From NCBI GenBank assembly GCA_017165825.1, contig CM029377.1, positions 20,702,200-20,766,199 on the forward strand: DNA of 64,000 nt, written 5' to 3'. The stretch's first letter is position 1; each line of letters begins with the position of its first letter. The position numbers and the translations under genes are program-made. Below the pieces are notes generated by a model that had not been told where the DNA came from, ran no database searches, and saw only the letters and a list, made by a program, of their open reading frames with translations. Below are positions 1 through 11,253 of the stretch, piece by piece. This stretch comes from Hepsetus odoe (lineage: Eukaryota; Chordata; Actinopteri; Characiformes; Hepsetidae).

Positions 1-20
1 TGTGTGTGTGTGTGTGTGTG
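1..20. repeat. (TG)n microsatellite at window edge
   Basis: Perfect TG dinucleotide run cut by the window start. Its full length is not visible. Confidence 0.95.
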
Positions 21-88
21 CCCTTCTGCGGAAGTGACTTGGAGCCAAACCCAGAACCAATCAGAGGCAAACGCTGAGGGTGAAACAG

Positions 89-93
<5 letters not shown>

Positions 94-142
<49 letters not shown>
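94..142. repeat. (CA)n microsatellite
   Basis: Uninterrupted CA run of about 49 bases. Open frames across it are simple HTHTHT or CVCVCV translation and are not genes. Confidence 0.97.
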
Positions 143-144
<2 letters not shown>

Positions 145-480
145 CTGCCAATTCCAACTCCTCTCTCCATCCTGATCTGCTTTCATTTAGCATCACCCTA
201 TCCGCCAACCTCTCCTTGTCCACTGTCATCCTTTTCTCTCTCAATGACTTATTTTTCTTCTTCTGTCTTCCTTCCTCCATATTCTATCTCTCTCTCTTTC
301 CCTCTTTCTTTCTCTACAAATCTTCTTCTCTGATGTACATCTCTCGTTTTTGTCCATCCCCTTCTATCTAATCTCTCAACACTCTGATCTCTTTTTCTCT
401 CTCTCTCTTTCTCTCTGTCCTTCATCATTCTTTTCTATCTGCTATCTTTCTTCATTACAGTTTTTCCACCAGCCATCAGC
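143..480. other. pyrimidine-rich filler
   Basis: The plus strand is dominated by C and T, with short CTCTCT and TTTCTC runs. No gene, RNA or mobile-element signature is seen. Confidence 0.6.
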
Positions 481-507
481 TTCACACACACACTGGTGAT
501 AACACAT

Positions 508-508
<1 letters not shown>

Positions 509-557
<49 letters not shown>
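509..557. repeat. (CA)n microsatellite
   Basis: CA run of about 49 bases, immediately left of the 33-bp GAGTC-type minisatellite. Confidence 0.97.
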
Positions 558-559
<2 letters not shown>

Positions 560-600
560 GTGCGAGAAAATGAGAGAAAAATGACTCAACCTTAACAGAC

Positions 601-850
601 CTGTAACTCGATTCACTCTCATTACTTACTGACTCGTGACTTGACTCAGTCACTACCAACTGGTTTGTGAATCCATTGAGAGTCATTTCTTTCTGATTTG
701 TGAATCAACTAAGAGTCACTACTATCTGACTTGTGAAACAACTCCGAGTCACTTCTAACTGACTCGTGAATCAATTCAGATTCACTACTAATTGACTCAT
801 GACTCCACTCAGACGCTCCCTTAACCTGACTCGTGACTCGATTTACCACT
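601..850. repeat. 33-bp degenerate minisatellite (GACTCGTGAATCAA type)
   Basis: About seven diverged tandem copies of a 33-bp unit of the form CTGACTcGTGAATCAA...AGAGTCACTACTA. The clearest copies lie between 660 and 800. Because 33 is a multiple of three, the minus strand gives two serine/glutamate-rich open frames (435-686 and 709-978) of repeated SESS-like residues. These are repeat translation. Confidence 0.8.
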
Positions 851-859
851 GAATTGGCT

Positions 860-1498
860 CTTGACTTGGACACACTTTTAGCAGAATTGTGAATCTCACC
901 CCCATGAACTGATGCTTCAAACACCTCATTTACATAAATTACCATATTCATATCAAAGGCTGGTAAATTCATGATCAATAAGTCTGTGATTAGCTAATCT
1001 AGGATCAGTTAATCTCTGATTGGTTAACCGTTGATCAGTTAGTCTATGATTGATCAGTCTGGGGTCAGTTTATCTGTGATTGGGGCAGATATTATTAAAC
1101 GTATGAAATAAAAAAATAATAATAATAATAATGGGCAATAATATTGGGACAGTGCTCCACTGTTTCATATTGTTTGCTGGCACATTAGACCATTCCACTG
1201 TTGGCATGAACAATACAGAGTCGGTTCTCTGAGCTACTCATCCAAATCGCATTGGTTGGAGGGTGCTGTAGCCCATCATGGGTCAAAGGTCACCCAATCA
1301 CACCTCCTTTTATCACGTTCAGTTCACCTGACTCGTTAATTCCTCACTAATTCCCAGAGACCATGCAGACTCGCTTTCCCAAATCTCTCGCTAGAGCATC
1401 TGCTCGGGGTGTGTGTGTGTCGTAGTTTACACGTTTGAACACATCTGTCACTGTTCACACATTAAACCGTGTCAGGGATGTACTTTTCCTGCAACACA
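860..1498. other. unique sequence with a short (AAT)n run
   Basis: Contains a degenerate GATCAGTTAATCTGTGAT-like motif repeated a few times at about 975-1085 and an (AAT)n run at 1,112-1,133. Nothing gene-like is seen in the rest. Confidence 0.5.
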
Positions 1499-1523
1499 AA
1501 CACACACACACACACACACACAA
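1499..1523. repeat. (CA)n microsatellite
   Basis: Short CA run. Confidence 0.95.
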
Positions 1524-1684
1524 AACAGTTGCTTTTCCAGAGGCACTAAAAAAACTTTGCCAAAAGCCATGGAAACAATGTTGCTATGGCCACCAACAGC
1601 TTGGTAACCTCTGGCAACAGATGACCACAGTAACCTGGCTATACTCGGCATCTTCGCTACAAAACACAGCAGTGGGCCCCATCA

Positions 1685-1687
<3 letters not shown>

Positions 1688-1734
<47 letters not shown>

Positions 1735-1836
1735 ATTCAGAGCAAGGAACGTTCTTTCAGAATCCCTAATCAGTCCCAAGATTTGCAGCTTCAGGGCAGA
1801 ACATTCTGAGAACACACACACACACACACACACACA
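1688..1836. repeat. paired (TG)n / (CA)n microsatellites
   Basis: A TG run at 1,688-1,732 is followed, after about 79 bases of unique sequence, by a CA run at 1,812-1,836. The two runs are complementary and could pair as a hairpin stem. Open frames here are CVCVCV or THTHTH. Confidence 0.95.
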
Positions 1837-2026
1837 TACCCCTGCGGTACATTGCCATCTGATTCTGGTAAACTTAAGTGTTTGCTTCCTAACATAGACT
1901 GGTGCTGTGGAAATCACATGTGATCATCATCTTGAACTGTCGCTGTTTACTAACTCTGTTTTTAGTTCACTCGTTTAACAGAAGTGATGTGAAGCACCAA
2001 AAACAAAAATATCCACCTTACATGCT

Positions 2027-2080
2027 GTTGGTCTAGTGTTTAGGAACTCCCCAGGATCGGAAGGTAAGGAGTTCAAATTT
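2027..2080 (+). mobile_element. SINE head fragment (tRNA-like)
   Basis: The sequence resembles the first 50 bases of the tRNA-headed SINE found elsewhere in the window: a degenerate A-box region at 2,027-2,044, then GGATCGGAAGGTAAGGAGTTC. It ends where the 36-bp minisatellite begins. Confidence 0.5.
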
Positions 2081-2331
2081 CCATCTTCAACCTGTATAAC
2101 AAAGCTCTTTTCATTATGTCTCCAACCCGTATAACATAGCTGGGCTCACTACTGTCTCCAACCCCTATAACACAGCTGGTCTCACTACCATCTCCAACAT
2201 GTATAACATAGCTGGTCTCACTACCGTCTCCAACCCATATAACATAGCTGGTCTCACTGCCATCTCCAACCACATATAACATAGCTGGTCTCATTACCCT
2301 CTCCAACCCATATAGCATAGCTGGTTTCACT
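2081..2331 (-). repeat. 36-bp minisatellite derived from RTE reverse-transcriptase codons
   Basis: About seven tandem copies of a 36-bp unit (one copy is 37 bp). Read on the minus strand the unit matches the codons for VVRPAMLYGLET, a segment near the C-terminal part of the RTE-type LINE at 17,750-17,795 in this window. The unit is exactly 12 codons, so the array stays open on the minus strand as repeated GDGSETSYVI or PAMLYGLE in different frames. I infer that the array arose by tandem duplication within a LINE fragment. Confidence 0.75.
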
Positions 2332-2678
2332 ATATTTAAAAATCTGTATTCTTTTTTTAATATATTTATTTATATATTACTTATAAATTATCTTTTGAAT
2401 ACACATTACAATTAATTATTTTAATAATTTAATTTAAAATTAGATTTATTATTTTTGAGAGTTTTTTTGTCCCCTATGTCCCCTATCATTTCAAGTTTTC
2501 AGTCCATGTACAGAATTTGCAACAGAAAAAAGGCTATTGCTGAATGGTATTCAAATTAAGGACAGCCAATCAGAGCATAGCTCATTTGCATAGTTCTCAA
2601 AGGCCCATTTCAACCCTTCATTGTAAGGGTTGAAAATGAAGAGTCCTTGGGATTCAGCCTGTAGCAGCAAATCACAGC

Positions 2679-2679
<1 letters not shown>
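2332..2679. other. AT-rich then unique sequence
   Basis: 2,340-2,470 is strongly AT-rich. 2,470-2,679 is ordinary unique sequence. No feature is recognised. Confidence 0.5.
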
Positions 2680-2717
<38 letters not shown>

Positions 2718-2738
2718 CCACACACACACACACACACA
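2680..2738. repeat. (CA)n microsatellite, interrupted
   Basis: CA run with a CGCACACC interruption at about 2,711-2,719. Confidence 0.95.
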
Positions 2739-3117
2739 GAGGATCCAGCATGGTGTGGGACATATTGGGGTTTTACTGCAGACACACTCAAGTCCTGCCC
2801 TAAAGGACTGCCTGCATAAGCCTGTTCCAACACACAAACACGAGGCCTATCTAACCCCCCCCAAAGTATTAACTCTGTCATTACTTGGGGATGAAGTCCC
2901 GGTCGCCACGGTTACGCCTGGTCACCCCCAAGGCTTCTTAGGACCTGCTTAAGCCTCTTAGGACCTGCTTCAGGATCTAATAAGGAAAGGAATGCATTCC
3001 CCATCCTGGAAAAGACATTCAAAATGTCCCAGAACCTTTTGGAGAGGTGAGGTTGAGGCCCAGCAGGGTGAAGACGAAAAAAAAAAAGGTCCTGTAACTT
3101 GTCATTAAAGCATCTGT

Positions 3118-3300
3118 TCAAACAGCCAGAACATTATGGCCACCTGCCTGATTCGCTGCTGGCTGGTCCAAAGGACTTGGACTTGGAAATCAGTCCCCAT
3201 GCCTCCAGCACTGAGACGTTCCTCTAGGTTGGGAGGTGGGTCCATGGATGCCATGGGTTTCTCTCATAGATTCTGGAACAATCTGAGACGTGGGGAAGCT
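3118..3300 (-). mobile_element. Tc1-like transposon terminal fragment (family B)
   Basis: The start matches, with substitutions, the terminal repeat of a common fish Tc1-like element (CAGCCAGAACATTATGGCC at about 3,123-3,141). Further in, a GGTTGGGAGGTGGG...CATGGATG block at about 3,228-3,253 corresponds to internal sequence of the same family, also seen at 24.17-24.23 kb. Most of the transposase is missing. Confidence 0.5.
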
Positions 3301-3336
3301 GGAGGAATTTTGAAACATTTCAAAAAAAGAAAATTG

Positions 3337-3361
3337 CACACACACACACACACACACACAA
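3337..3361. repeat. (CA)n microsatellite
   Basis: Short CA run at the inner edge of the Tc1-like fragment. Confidence 0.95.
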
Positions 3362-3764
3362 TTTATCTCAATTGCTGAAACTCCAGGAACTCATTTAAAA
3401 TAAAAATTTCACTTTTAGTACATCTCATTTTTTTAGAAACTGCATTTTAAAAATGATAAACTTCCTAAATGTCCTAAACTTCCTAAAGTTCTAAATGAAC
3501 TTCCTGGATTTCTTCCTAAAATTAATAAAAATAACCAAGCAATTTTTTATAAAATGCAACATTTAAATAACATTTAAAAATATTTTATTAAAATGTAATA
3601 AAATATACATAAAAAAATGTAAACTCTTTTTTATTAAATGGCTTTTTTCTTATTCTTTTTTATTGCCCTTTTTAAAATTTTATTTTATTTAATTCATTTG
3701 ACTCACCAAAGCCAGTGCACCTCTCATTTTTTTTCCCCTTTCTTCATTATTCCTTTTTTAATTC
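3362..3764. other. AT-rich sequence
   Basis: Low-complexity A/T-rich DNA with TTTTATTAAA-type words. No gene signal. Confidence 0.5.
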
Positions 3765-3802
3765 TAGAAAAGAAAAGAAAAGAAAAGAAAAGAAAAGAAT
3801 AG
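3765..3802. repeat. (AAAAG)n microsatellite
   Basis: Seven or so copies of the pentamer AAAAG, ending with a variant AAAAGAATAG. Confidence 0.9.
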
Positions 3803-4500
3803 AACACAACACTGGGAATTCGTGTGATCCCAAACAAGAACCTTCTTTGGTTCCACCACTTTCTAATGGCTGGTTCTTTAGCGTGTCCTCTAACCTTTCA
3901 GTCAAGAGCCCTTTAAAAGATCAGTCAAACTGCAGAGGGACACTGTGACCTTCTCAATTTGAAAAAAATGCCCAGATTTAGGATGCATTAAAGATGTGGG
4001 TAAATATCTCCTTCCCCTCATGGTTCCACAATGAGAACCAAGGTTTGGGGGAACCATTTTGGAGTGCGAGAACTGAAAAGAATCTTTATGTGACATTGAG
4101 ATCTTGGGAAGATCGCTCAGGCTGGTTGAAAGGTTCACTAAATCCACACTAATCGCACGTTTCAGGAGTCAAGTTCAATGGTGGAACTCTGTAGCACCTT
4201 CTTCTTGGACCATAAATCAACTTTTATAAGCAAATGAATAAACGAATAGTCCAAGCAGCTCCTGCTGGGCTGCTGTGCTGCCAGGCTTCCAGCTTTTACA
4301 CCTTATGTTCAGCTTGATAATGAACTGACGAGTTGAATCAGGTTTTTGTGAATAGGGGGAACTTGTCTCTGCTTGCAGTCTTCCAAAAAAAAAACAAACA
4401 AAAAAAAAAAAGGTCTGTTAGTATCGTGCATGATGCAACTCTTACTTTGGAAGATCTTTGGATTTTCCAAACCACAAGCTTAATGTGAACACACTGTTCT
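3803..4500. other. unique sequence, nothing recognised
   Basis: Moderately complex sequence with a poly-A run at 4,384-4,412. No convincing coding frame, RNA or element signature. Confidence 0.4.
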
Positions 4501-5340
4501 GGATTCTCAAAGAGCGAACACATTTTTATATTTAAATGATTTTATTATTTTTGTGTTATATTTTATTTATTTGATGGCTTTTTGGTTATTAGATTATTTG
4601 CTATTTATTTGATTATTTTTCATATGTTGGCTTATTTTTTATTTATTTTATAAAAATATTCACAACCATCACAGAAATATTTATTTTATTTTTTTTAAGT
4701 GATTTCATTTTTTGTGTTGTATTGTATTTAGCTTTTTACATTTATTTTATTTTATAAAAAATATTCAAGGCCAAACACAGACACATTTTTTAGATTTTAT
4801 GTTTAAAAAGATTTTTTTTTTTATGATGTTATTGTTTTTTTTCATGTATTTGAAGACCAAACACAGAAACCTTTTAAAATTTTCTTTTTTACTTTATAAT
4901 TTTTCTTTCTTTTCCATTTTATTTTTTATGTAATTCATTAAAAATGCTCAAGACCAAAGCCAGAGCAGGCCAATTAGCGCCACCAACATTGGTATAGATG
5001 GTTTGATGATGGTTTATTAATTGATTTTATTTTTATATAAATGGTATATTTTTTTTTATGTTACATATTGTTATTATTTATTTTATTTATTTTGTTATTT
5101 CATGTTTTTTTCATTATTTTTACTTTAATTTCATTAAAATTACTTTAGCAATTTTATTTATTTATTTATTTCATTATTTATTTATAGTCACTCACCGAAG
5201 CCAGCTCATCTCTCTTATTTCTCTTTTCTTCCTTCATTATTCCTCCTCACACATTTCCATCACACCCTTCAGAATTATTGGCACCCAGAGCAGATTCATA
5301 GACTTTAACTCATAGTGCCAGCATAACAAAGTAATAAATG
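4501..5340. other. AT-rich low-complexity DNA
   Basis: Long stretch of TTTATTTTATTT-like sequence. An AAGACCAAACACAGAAAC-like phrase recurs at about 4,765, 4,853 and 4,952, and TCACCGAAGCCAG recurs at 3,702 and 5,192, which suggests old degenerate duplications. Leucine/phenylalanine-rich open frames are compositional. Confidence 0.5.
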
Positions 5341-5344
5341 TTAT

Positions 5345-5391
5345 TAATTTCACCTGTCCATGGTTTTACTGTTGTGGCTGACTGATGTTTA
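5345..5391. mobile_element. Tc1-like terminal inverted repeat fragment (family B)
   Basis: TTCACCTGTCCATGGTTTTA followed by GTGGCTGACTGATGTTTA resembles the outer end of the same Tc1-like family as 3,118-3,300. It may be the opposite end of that relic or a separate scrap. Confidence 0.4.
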
Positions 5392-5821
5392 TCACCCCCT
5401 GCAGATCATATTGCATTCTTAAGGCTTTTCCTTCATCTACCATCATCCCATTGAAACCTCCTGACTCCACCTTGAAGTTTTGCTGAAGAAAGACTTTCAG
5501 CAGGTCTTCATGCTGAAAGAGGAAATAGTGACTAGAACATCATGTGTGCATTTCTTATTTCTGATATTTAGAACTTGTGGTTAGAAAAAGTGCTAAAAAT
5601 GTTATAACCTTGAAGACACTGCTGGATCACTGCCCGTCCCCTTTGCGTTTGATGCCAGCAGGATGCTCCAGTTGGATGGTTCATTGTTCTGGAAATAAGC
5701 CTTGGCTAACCGTGATGAAAAATGTGCTGCTCACTGGATCCCCAAGCGACCTTCGTGGTATTCAGAGCAAATCGAAATAAGAAAATAGTGGAGAAGCAGC
5801 ACAATCGAGTTGAATCTGATT
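5392..5821. other. unique sequence, nothing recognised
   Basis: Ordinary composition. Short open frames carry no domain I recognise. Confidence 0.4.
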
Positions 5822-6560
5822 GGTGGAGAGAGTCGACTCGCACTATCAGCAAGAGATGAGGACTAGAGTCTCGTACTGCCTGACCCATGACTCGACTTGA
5901 ACCGAGATTTCAGGCTGAGGGAAAAGAAATGAATCAAAATGAAGCTCCAAACCAGTCTGAGACTCTACTAAGACTCAAACTTCAAAGACCCAAAACTGGA
6001 CTCTGATCACATCCCTGAGACTCGGGACTCAAATCTGACACAAGACTCATTTTGGACTTACATCCCAAAGATAAACAGCTTCAATCAGATTGTCACCCCC
6101 AGAGACATAAGACTCATCTCAGACTTGCACTCCAGAGACATGAGACTCTTCTTGGACTCGCTCCACAAAGACTTGTGACTCAACTCGAACTTGAGACTCA
6201 TTCAGTTTGTACATCCCAAAGACAAACAGCTTCAATCAAATTTGCATCCTGGACACTTGAGATTTGAAGAGACTGGAATCAGTCTATCACCCCAGTTACT
6301 CGAATCTTGACTCACAACCTAGAAACTCAAGACTTGACTTGCACCCATTGCCCATTTAAGAGTCAACTTAGACTTGTCTCTGGAGTACAAGTCTGGGTCA
6401 AGACTCACTTCTCTAAAGTGCAAGTCGGAGATGAGTCTCAAGTCAGGTTTTGAGTATTGGGAATTGAGAATCACAACCCAGGGAATTGTGAGTTGACTTG
6501 CCCACCCCCTCAAACCCCAAAGACTCAAGACCCAGTAGAACTGGCTTGGACTCAAACAAC
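5822..6560. repeat. GACTC-rich degenerate minisatellite, forward-oriented array
   Basis: Many diverged copies of a roughly 35-40-bp unit containing GAGACTCAT..GGACTTGCA..CCCAGAGAC, with GACTC and ACTTG recurring throughout. Unit boundaries are blurred. The array is interrupted downstream by the LTR-like repeat at 6,630. Confidence 0.65.
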
Positions 6561-6629
6561 AGAGACTTAAGACTTGAGCCTTGCCTTGTGATTCCTCATC
6601 TAGCTTTATTTTGCCTTGTGGGCTTGGAC

Positions 6630-7219
6630 TGTTGTGAGCCAACGCACCTGAAGACCCTCTTGCTGTAATTATCACCAAAGTGGAACCATTGGTGGAACCT
6701 CTGCAGCAAGGGGGAATAAATAGAACCTTGCAAGGTGTAGCGGGTGCGTTGGCGTTTTGGTTCCCCATGTAATGCAACCTGGAGTTCATTCACAGATAAG
6801 TCTATTATTTGTCTGCTTTCATATGGATCACAGTGTTGATGATAACCTTGTTAATGTACAAGTTCAACCCTCATAAATAGTAGTTGTTAGCGGTTAGCAT
6901 TAGCCTCCGCGCTAATATTCTTTGTTTAATTTCAGGTTCCAGTATATTAAGGTAGATCCCCAGTCTTCTCGTTCAGGTTCAGTATATGCTTCAATGTCCC
7001 TTGTTAGTCTGGATGTCTCTGTGTTTGTTCCCCTTTTCCCTATGTGTGAGTTAGTGTGTTGACACACTTTAGCTCTAGTGTTTGGGTATCTCCCTAATAA
7101 AGTTTTTTTTTGTTCATACTCCTGGTCTGACTGAGCTGTGTTTCTCTCAGCGGGAGGCAGACTAGACAGTCGGGCGATCCTGCTCAGGTGTTTTCCTCTT
7201 TCCCCAGTACAGGTGCACA
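6630..7219 (+). mobile_element. solo-LTR-like repeat, copy 1
   Basis: Begins TGTTGTGAGCCAACGCACCT and ends CAGGTGCACA (TG...CA). It carries a polyadenylation signal, AATAAAG, at about 7,095 and a pyrimidine-rich 3' part. A longer, diverged copy in the same orientation lies at 11,254-12,305. No gag/pol sequence is attached and no clean target duplication is visible, so it is best called an old solo LTR. A different repeat class is possible. Confidence 0.5.
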
Positions 7220-7600
7220 TAACATGGACATTTTGAGAATATGCCATTTCTAGCACTTTAGCATAGCAGGCTCAGACATGTTAAATTTTAAACACGTTTA
7301 AATTTTTTTTTTTGCATCGCAAGCTTTGGAGAGTTATTGCTATGATGTCAACAGTCTTGACTATTATTGAGATGAACTGGCCTGACTTTTTATTTAGGAT
7401 GGGTTGGGCTTACATCAGCCATGAATGCAAAGGATGTGAAGGATGAAAAATGTATGTGTTTACCTCAGTGGATTACAGCATAAACAAGAAGGACTCATGT
7501 TAAGATGCATGTGGACAGCCAATCAGCATTTTGGAACAAACAAGCCTATTGGTGTGCAAACTACAGGATTATTATTATTTTTTTTTATCTTGGTTGATCC
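7220..7600. other. unique sequence
   Basis: Between the LTR-like repeat and the second GACTC array. No gene or element is recognised. Confidence 0.4.
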
Positions 7601-8600
7601 AAACGTAAATCACTGACTCGCACCCCAGAGACTTGAAACTCTAATCTGGCTTGCTCTCCAAGGACTCAAAACTCAGTTTCGATTCTTACCTCTGAGATCT
7701 CGAGGTTCTTTCTGGACTTGCACACCGAAGACCTGAAACTCTCCTCACACTCATATCCCACCCCAGGGACTTGAATTAGATTCGCAACTGAGCAACAATT
7801 TGGCCTCACAGCCCACAACCTCGAGACCAGACCCATACTTGTCCAAAGAATCAAGAATCACCTCAGATTCACAAAAAACAGAGAATCAAGAAACTCAGAG
7901 AATCTAGGGAGTGAGTGAATCTGAGGCAAATCATGAGCTTCTTAAGTGCAAGTCAGAGTCAAAACCTGGTTCTCTGGGTTGTGATTCTTAGTAGATTCTC
8001 GGTTCTCTTAGCTGCAAGTCTGAATCAAGTCTCAGAGTTGAGTTTTAGCCGAGGGTCAGGACTCTAGAGTGAGAGCCTGAGTCGAGCATTAAGGCTCTGG
8101 AATGAGAGTCTGAGCAAAGTGTCTGCTGTATGAGTCCAAGACAAATCTTGAGTCCCTGGAGTCTAAGTCCAAATTGTGTCTTGAGGTCAGGGTTGAGTCC
8201 TGAGTCTTTGGATTATGATTCTTAGTAGCTTATTGATTCTCTGAGCTGCAAGTCTGAATCAAGTCTCAAGTTTCTTGAGATCAAGTTCTTGTTGAGATCA
8301 AGGCCCTAGAGTGGGGGTCTAAGTCAAGTCTTAAGTCTATGCTACAGGAGTCCAAGACAAATCTTGCATCTCTGGAGTTCAAGTCTGAGGTGAGTCTCAA
8401 GTCACGTTTAAGCCTCAAATCCTCGGGTTGTGAGTCTGAGTCTTTGAGCTGGTCCTTGAGAATCAAGACTGCACTCTGAATCGTGCGCCAGAAAATCAAG
8501 AATCAACTCTGAATCCCTGAGAATCAAGAATTGATCCCGAATCACTGCTTAGAGAATAGCAACTCGACTCTGAATCGCTCTCCAGAGAATCGATACTAGA
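7601..8600. repeat. GACTC-rich arrays, forward then inverted
   Basis: 7,601-7,860 repeats the forward motif (GACTCGCACCCCAGAGACTT...). From about 7,900 to 8,470 the same motif appears reverse-complemented (GAGTCCAAGACAAATCTTGA...CTCTGGAGT). From 8,470 to 8,600 there are AGAGAATC...GACTC copies. The two halves form a large imperfect inverted repeat. Confidence 0.6.
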
Positions 8601-9730
8601 CTCATATTAATCTGCTTATTGGCACACAGATGCTTGCAGGTCTACTGAACAGTGACATGGACAAGACATGAACTTTTCCAAGCAATATTTTTATTTTGAT
8701 TGGTCCAAATGTAAAGGATTCGGACACCCATCTGTACTTGGACCTGCAATATTATCTTCACACTGTGGACAGTTTATCACAGTGCTACAAACCAACATTT
8801 GACTTTCATTTTGACCAAACATGATTCTGCCCATTGTAAAGGTAACTGGAGCAACTGTAACAGTCATGACCAAATAAATTGTTTCCATTTTAATGCATTT
8901 CACATTTGCTCATTTATGATGTGAAGCAAGCCTTCCAGAAGTAAAGTCTAGGAAATAAAAAGCAAAAAATGATCTGAGCAGAAAAGAGCTCTAGTTGAAG
9001 AAGTGCATTTTCACTTGTTGCCAAGTAACACCAGTGGCTTTACTCTGCTAATCATCCATTGGTCAGATTTGGAAAAAAGTGGCAGTAGGTAAATTAACAA
9101 CTCCTGTTGTTGTTTGGTAGATTTTCTTATTTCAAAGAAAGAAATACTGTAAGAAAAGCGAAGCAATTTGGTCTGTTGGTCTCTGAGCACTCCGTCAAGG
9201 GCAAATTGGGAGTTAAACGCAACCATATGGCAGCAGTAAAGGTTGAAATACAACTTTATACTCGTTTATTGTCAAATTCTGCCCAACCCGTGGAGACGCA
9301 GGCGGCCCTTGGTGCTACTGCCAGTCCCCGCAGTTGTGTCTTTGGCTGGGACGGTGAAGGACGGAAGGAATTAAAGGCAGGAAGGAGGGAAGGGCCAAGC
9401 CGTCCAACAGTTCAGGCCACCCACCGATAATCACCTGACCTGCAGTGAACGGGTCACTTCCTAATCTCACTGCTTTCGTGCTCAGAGTGCGGAAGACCAA
9501 ACTGTCGCTGAGGAGCAGGAAAGCACTTGAAGAATACAAATTGTTGCAGTTGTCAAAAAAAAAAAAAAAAGAGAGAACAGAACAACTAAGGGCAACTTTG
9601 AGACAAAAAGAAAATCCCTTGACGACTTTTAATGCAATTAAATCATAAAATTCATCCACAGTCCTCAACGCCAGCTACTCGTGGTTGTTACTGAGCAATT
9701 ATATGTAGAAAGTGAATAATTAGTATATAG
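8601..9730. other. unique sequence, nothing recognised
   Basis: Contains a poly-A run at about 9,557-9,571. The longest open frames (9,107-9,430 plus; 9,315-9,668 minus) have no domain I recognise and overlap on opposite strands. Confidence 0.4.
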
Positions 9731-9905
9731 TGAAGTGAAAGTGAGATGAAAGTGACTATCACCTTGAGCACACGCTTCAGTGACCCACAACCAAACACTG
9801 TCCAGCAGGGGGCAGACATATCCAACACTCAGAGAGCAGCAATGGGGATGGTAGCTTGATCAAGGGAACCTCAGGGTAACCTTATGGGATTCAAACCAAC
9901 GAGCA
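9731..9905 (-). mobile_element. tRNA-headed SINE, type b, 5'-truncated
   Basis: The minus strand carries the type-b SINE body. Plus-strand landmarks are GTGAAAGTGAGATGAAAGTG (tail), CCAGCAGGGGGCAG and GGTAGCTTGATCAAGGGAAC followed by CTCAGGGTAACC. It ends in a degenerate B-box (GGATTCAAACC). Confidence 0.7.
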
Positions 9906-9924
9906 TGAAAAAAGCTATAGTAAT

Positions 9925-10460
9925 ATATAGTAAATACTTAATGATGTGTTGTGAAAAATGAATAATTTACAGAATAATTATAGAAGCAGAAACAGAACAA
10001 TTCAAAGTAGAAACTAAAAAGTTTATATATAATATTAGATCAGAAGAAACAAAATAATTCATAGTAAACATTTTAATAATAGAAATTGAGTAATTTATAG
10101 TTGAAACTAAAGTTTATACTAAATATTAAATTTATAGCAGAAACTACATTTATATTAAATACCTAATTTATAGCAACTACTTAGTAAATAAAATTAGAAA
10201 CTGAATAATGTATAGCTGAAGCTAAACAATTTATTGTAGAAACTAAATAGTTTATACCCAAAATTTTATATTTACAGGAAAACCAATATAAATGTATAAT
10301 AAATGTGTAATAAATAATAGTAGAAAATTAATAATTTATAGTAGAAACTAAACAGTTTATAGTAGAAACTGATTATTTTAAAAATAAACTACTGAATAAT
10401 TCACAGTGGAAACTGGATAATTTATAGTGGGGTATAAATAATTAATAGAAACTGATGCGT
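9925..10460. repeat. AT-rich degenerate tandem repeat
   Basis: Diverged copies of a roughly 20-26-bp unit, AATAATTTATAGTAGAAACT, are scattered across the region (for example 9,961, 10,080, 10,320 and 10,395). All frames are closed. Confidence 0.65.
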
Positions 10461-10694
10461 AAGGCTACATCAGCAGATTTAAGAAAAACAACTGTTTTAA
10501 TGTTTTGGGTTTTTTGTTGTTTTTTTTTTCCTTTAACGCTGCTCCGTTTTTCATGAAATGTCCGGGTTGGGATTTTTTATTTTTTTTTGCCACGAATGCG
10601 ACAAAAATCTAGAGAAGATTGCTTCGGCTACAAATGTGCCAGTCTGATCGTGAGTGAAATAGACAAGGGACTAACACACTTTACACACTCACAC

Positions 10695-10712
10695 TCACAC
10701 ACACACACACAC
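10695..10712. repeat. (CA)n microsatellite
   Basis: Short CA run. Confidence 0.9.
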
Positions 10713-10824
10713 TTCCTGTGCCTGTAGTATTTTGGAACCTCGTCTCTGCAGCGCTGTGGATAATTGGTCTCCAGGGAGACACACTCTGCTTTTACGCAGG
10801 AACATATTAACAACTAATAAATCC

Positions 10825-10825
<1 letters not shown>

Positions 10826-10890
<65 letters not shown>
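10826..10890. repeat. (CA)n microsatellite
   Basis: Uninterrupted CA run of about 65 bases. Confidence 0.97.
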
Positions 10891-10891
<1 letters not shown>

Positions 10892-11204
10892 CACAATGGG
10901 CATGATATATCCACTTTAGGAGGATTATGGATATAAAGACCCTTCCCACAATACTCCTGCTCCTCATGAGCACATTTTAAATAACTGTAAATGAAAGCTG
11001 ATGTTCAAAAACCTGAACTAATCAATATGACAATAGTCCAGGGTTACTTTAGAGAAAAAAGAAGCCTCTGTCAACAATATCAACCATACAGGAAAAAAAC
11101 ACCAATTCTTTCCTCCAATAGAAATCCAGATGTTTTAGTAAAATCAAAGAAGATCTTGGTAAAAAATAGCCAACTGACTGACTGATTGACCTACTTTACT
11201 CAGC
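10891..11204. other. unique sequence
   Basis: No feature recognised. Confidence 0.4.
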
Positions 11205-11253
11205 CCAAAAAGTACAGGAATGTACTGAGAGAATAAAATAAAAAGTACAGGAA
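11205..11253 (-). repeat. 1.5 copies of the 33-bp CATTCCTGTACTTTT unit
   Basis: Reverse complement of the minisatellite found at 54,262-54,455. AAAAGTACAGGAATGTACTG is followed by GAGAATAAAATAAAAAGTAC. It directly abuts the second LTR-like repeat. Confidence 0.65.
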
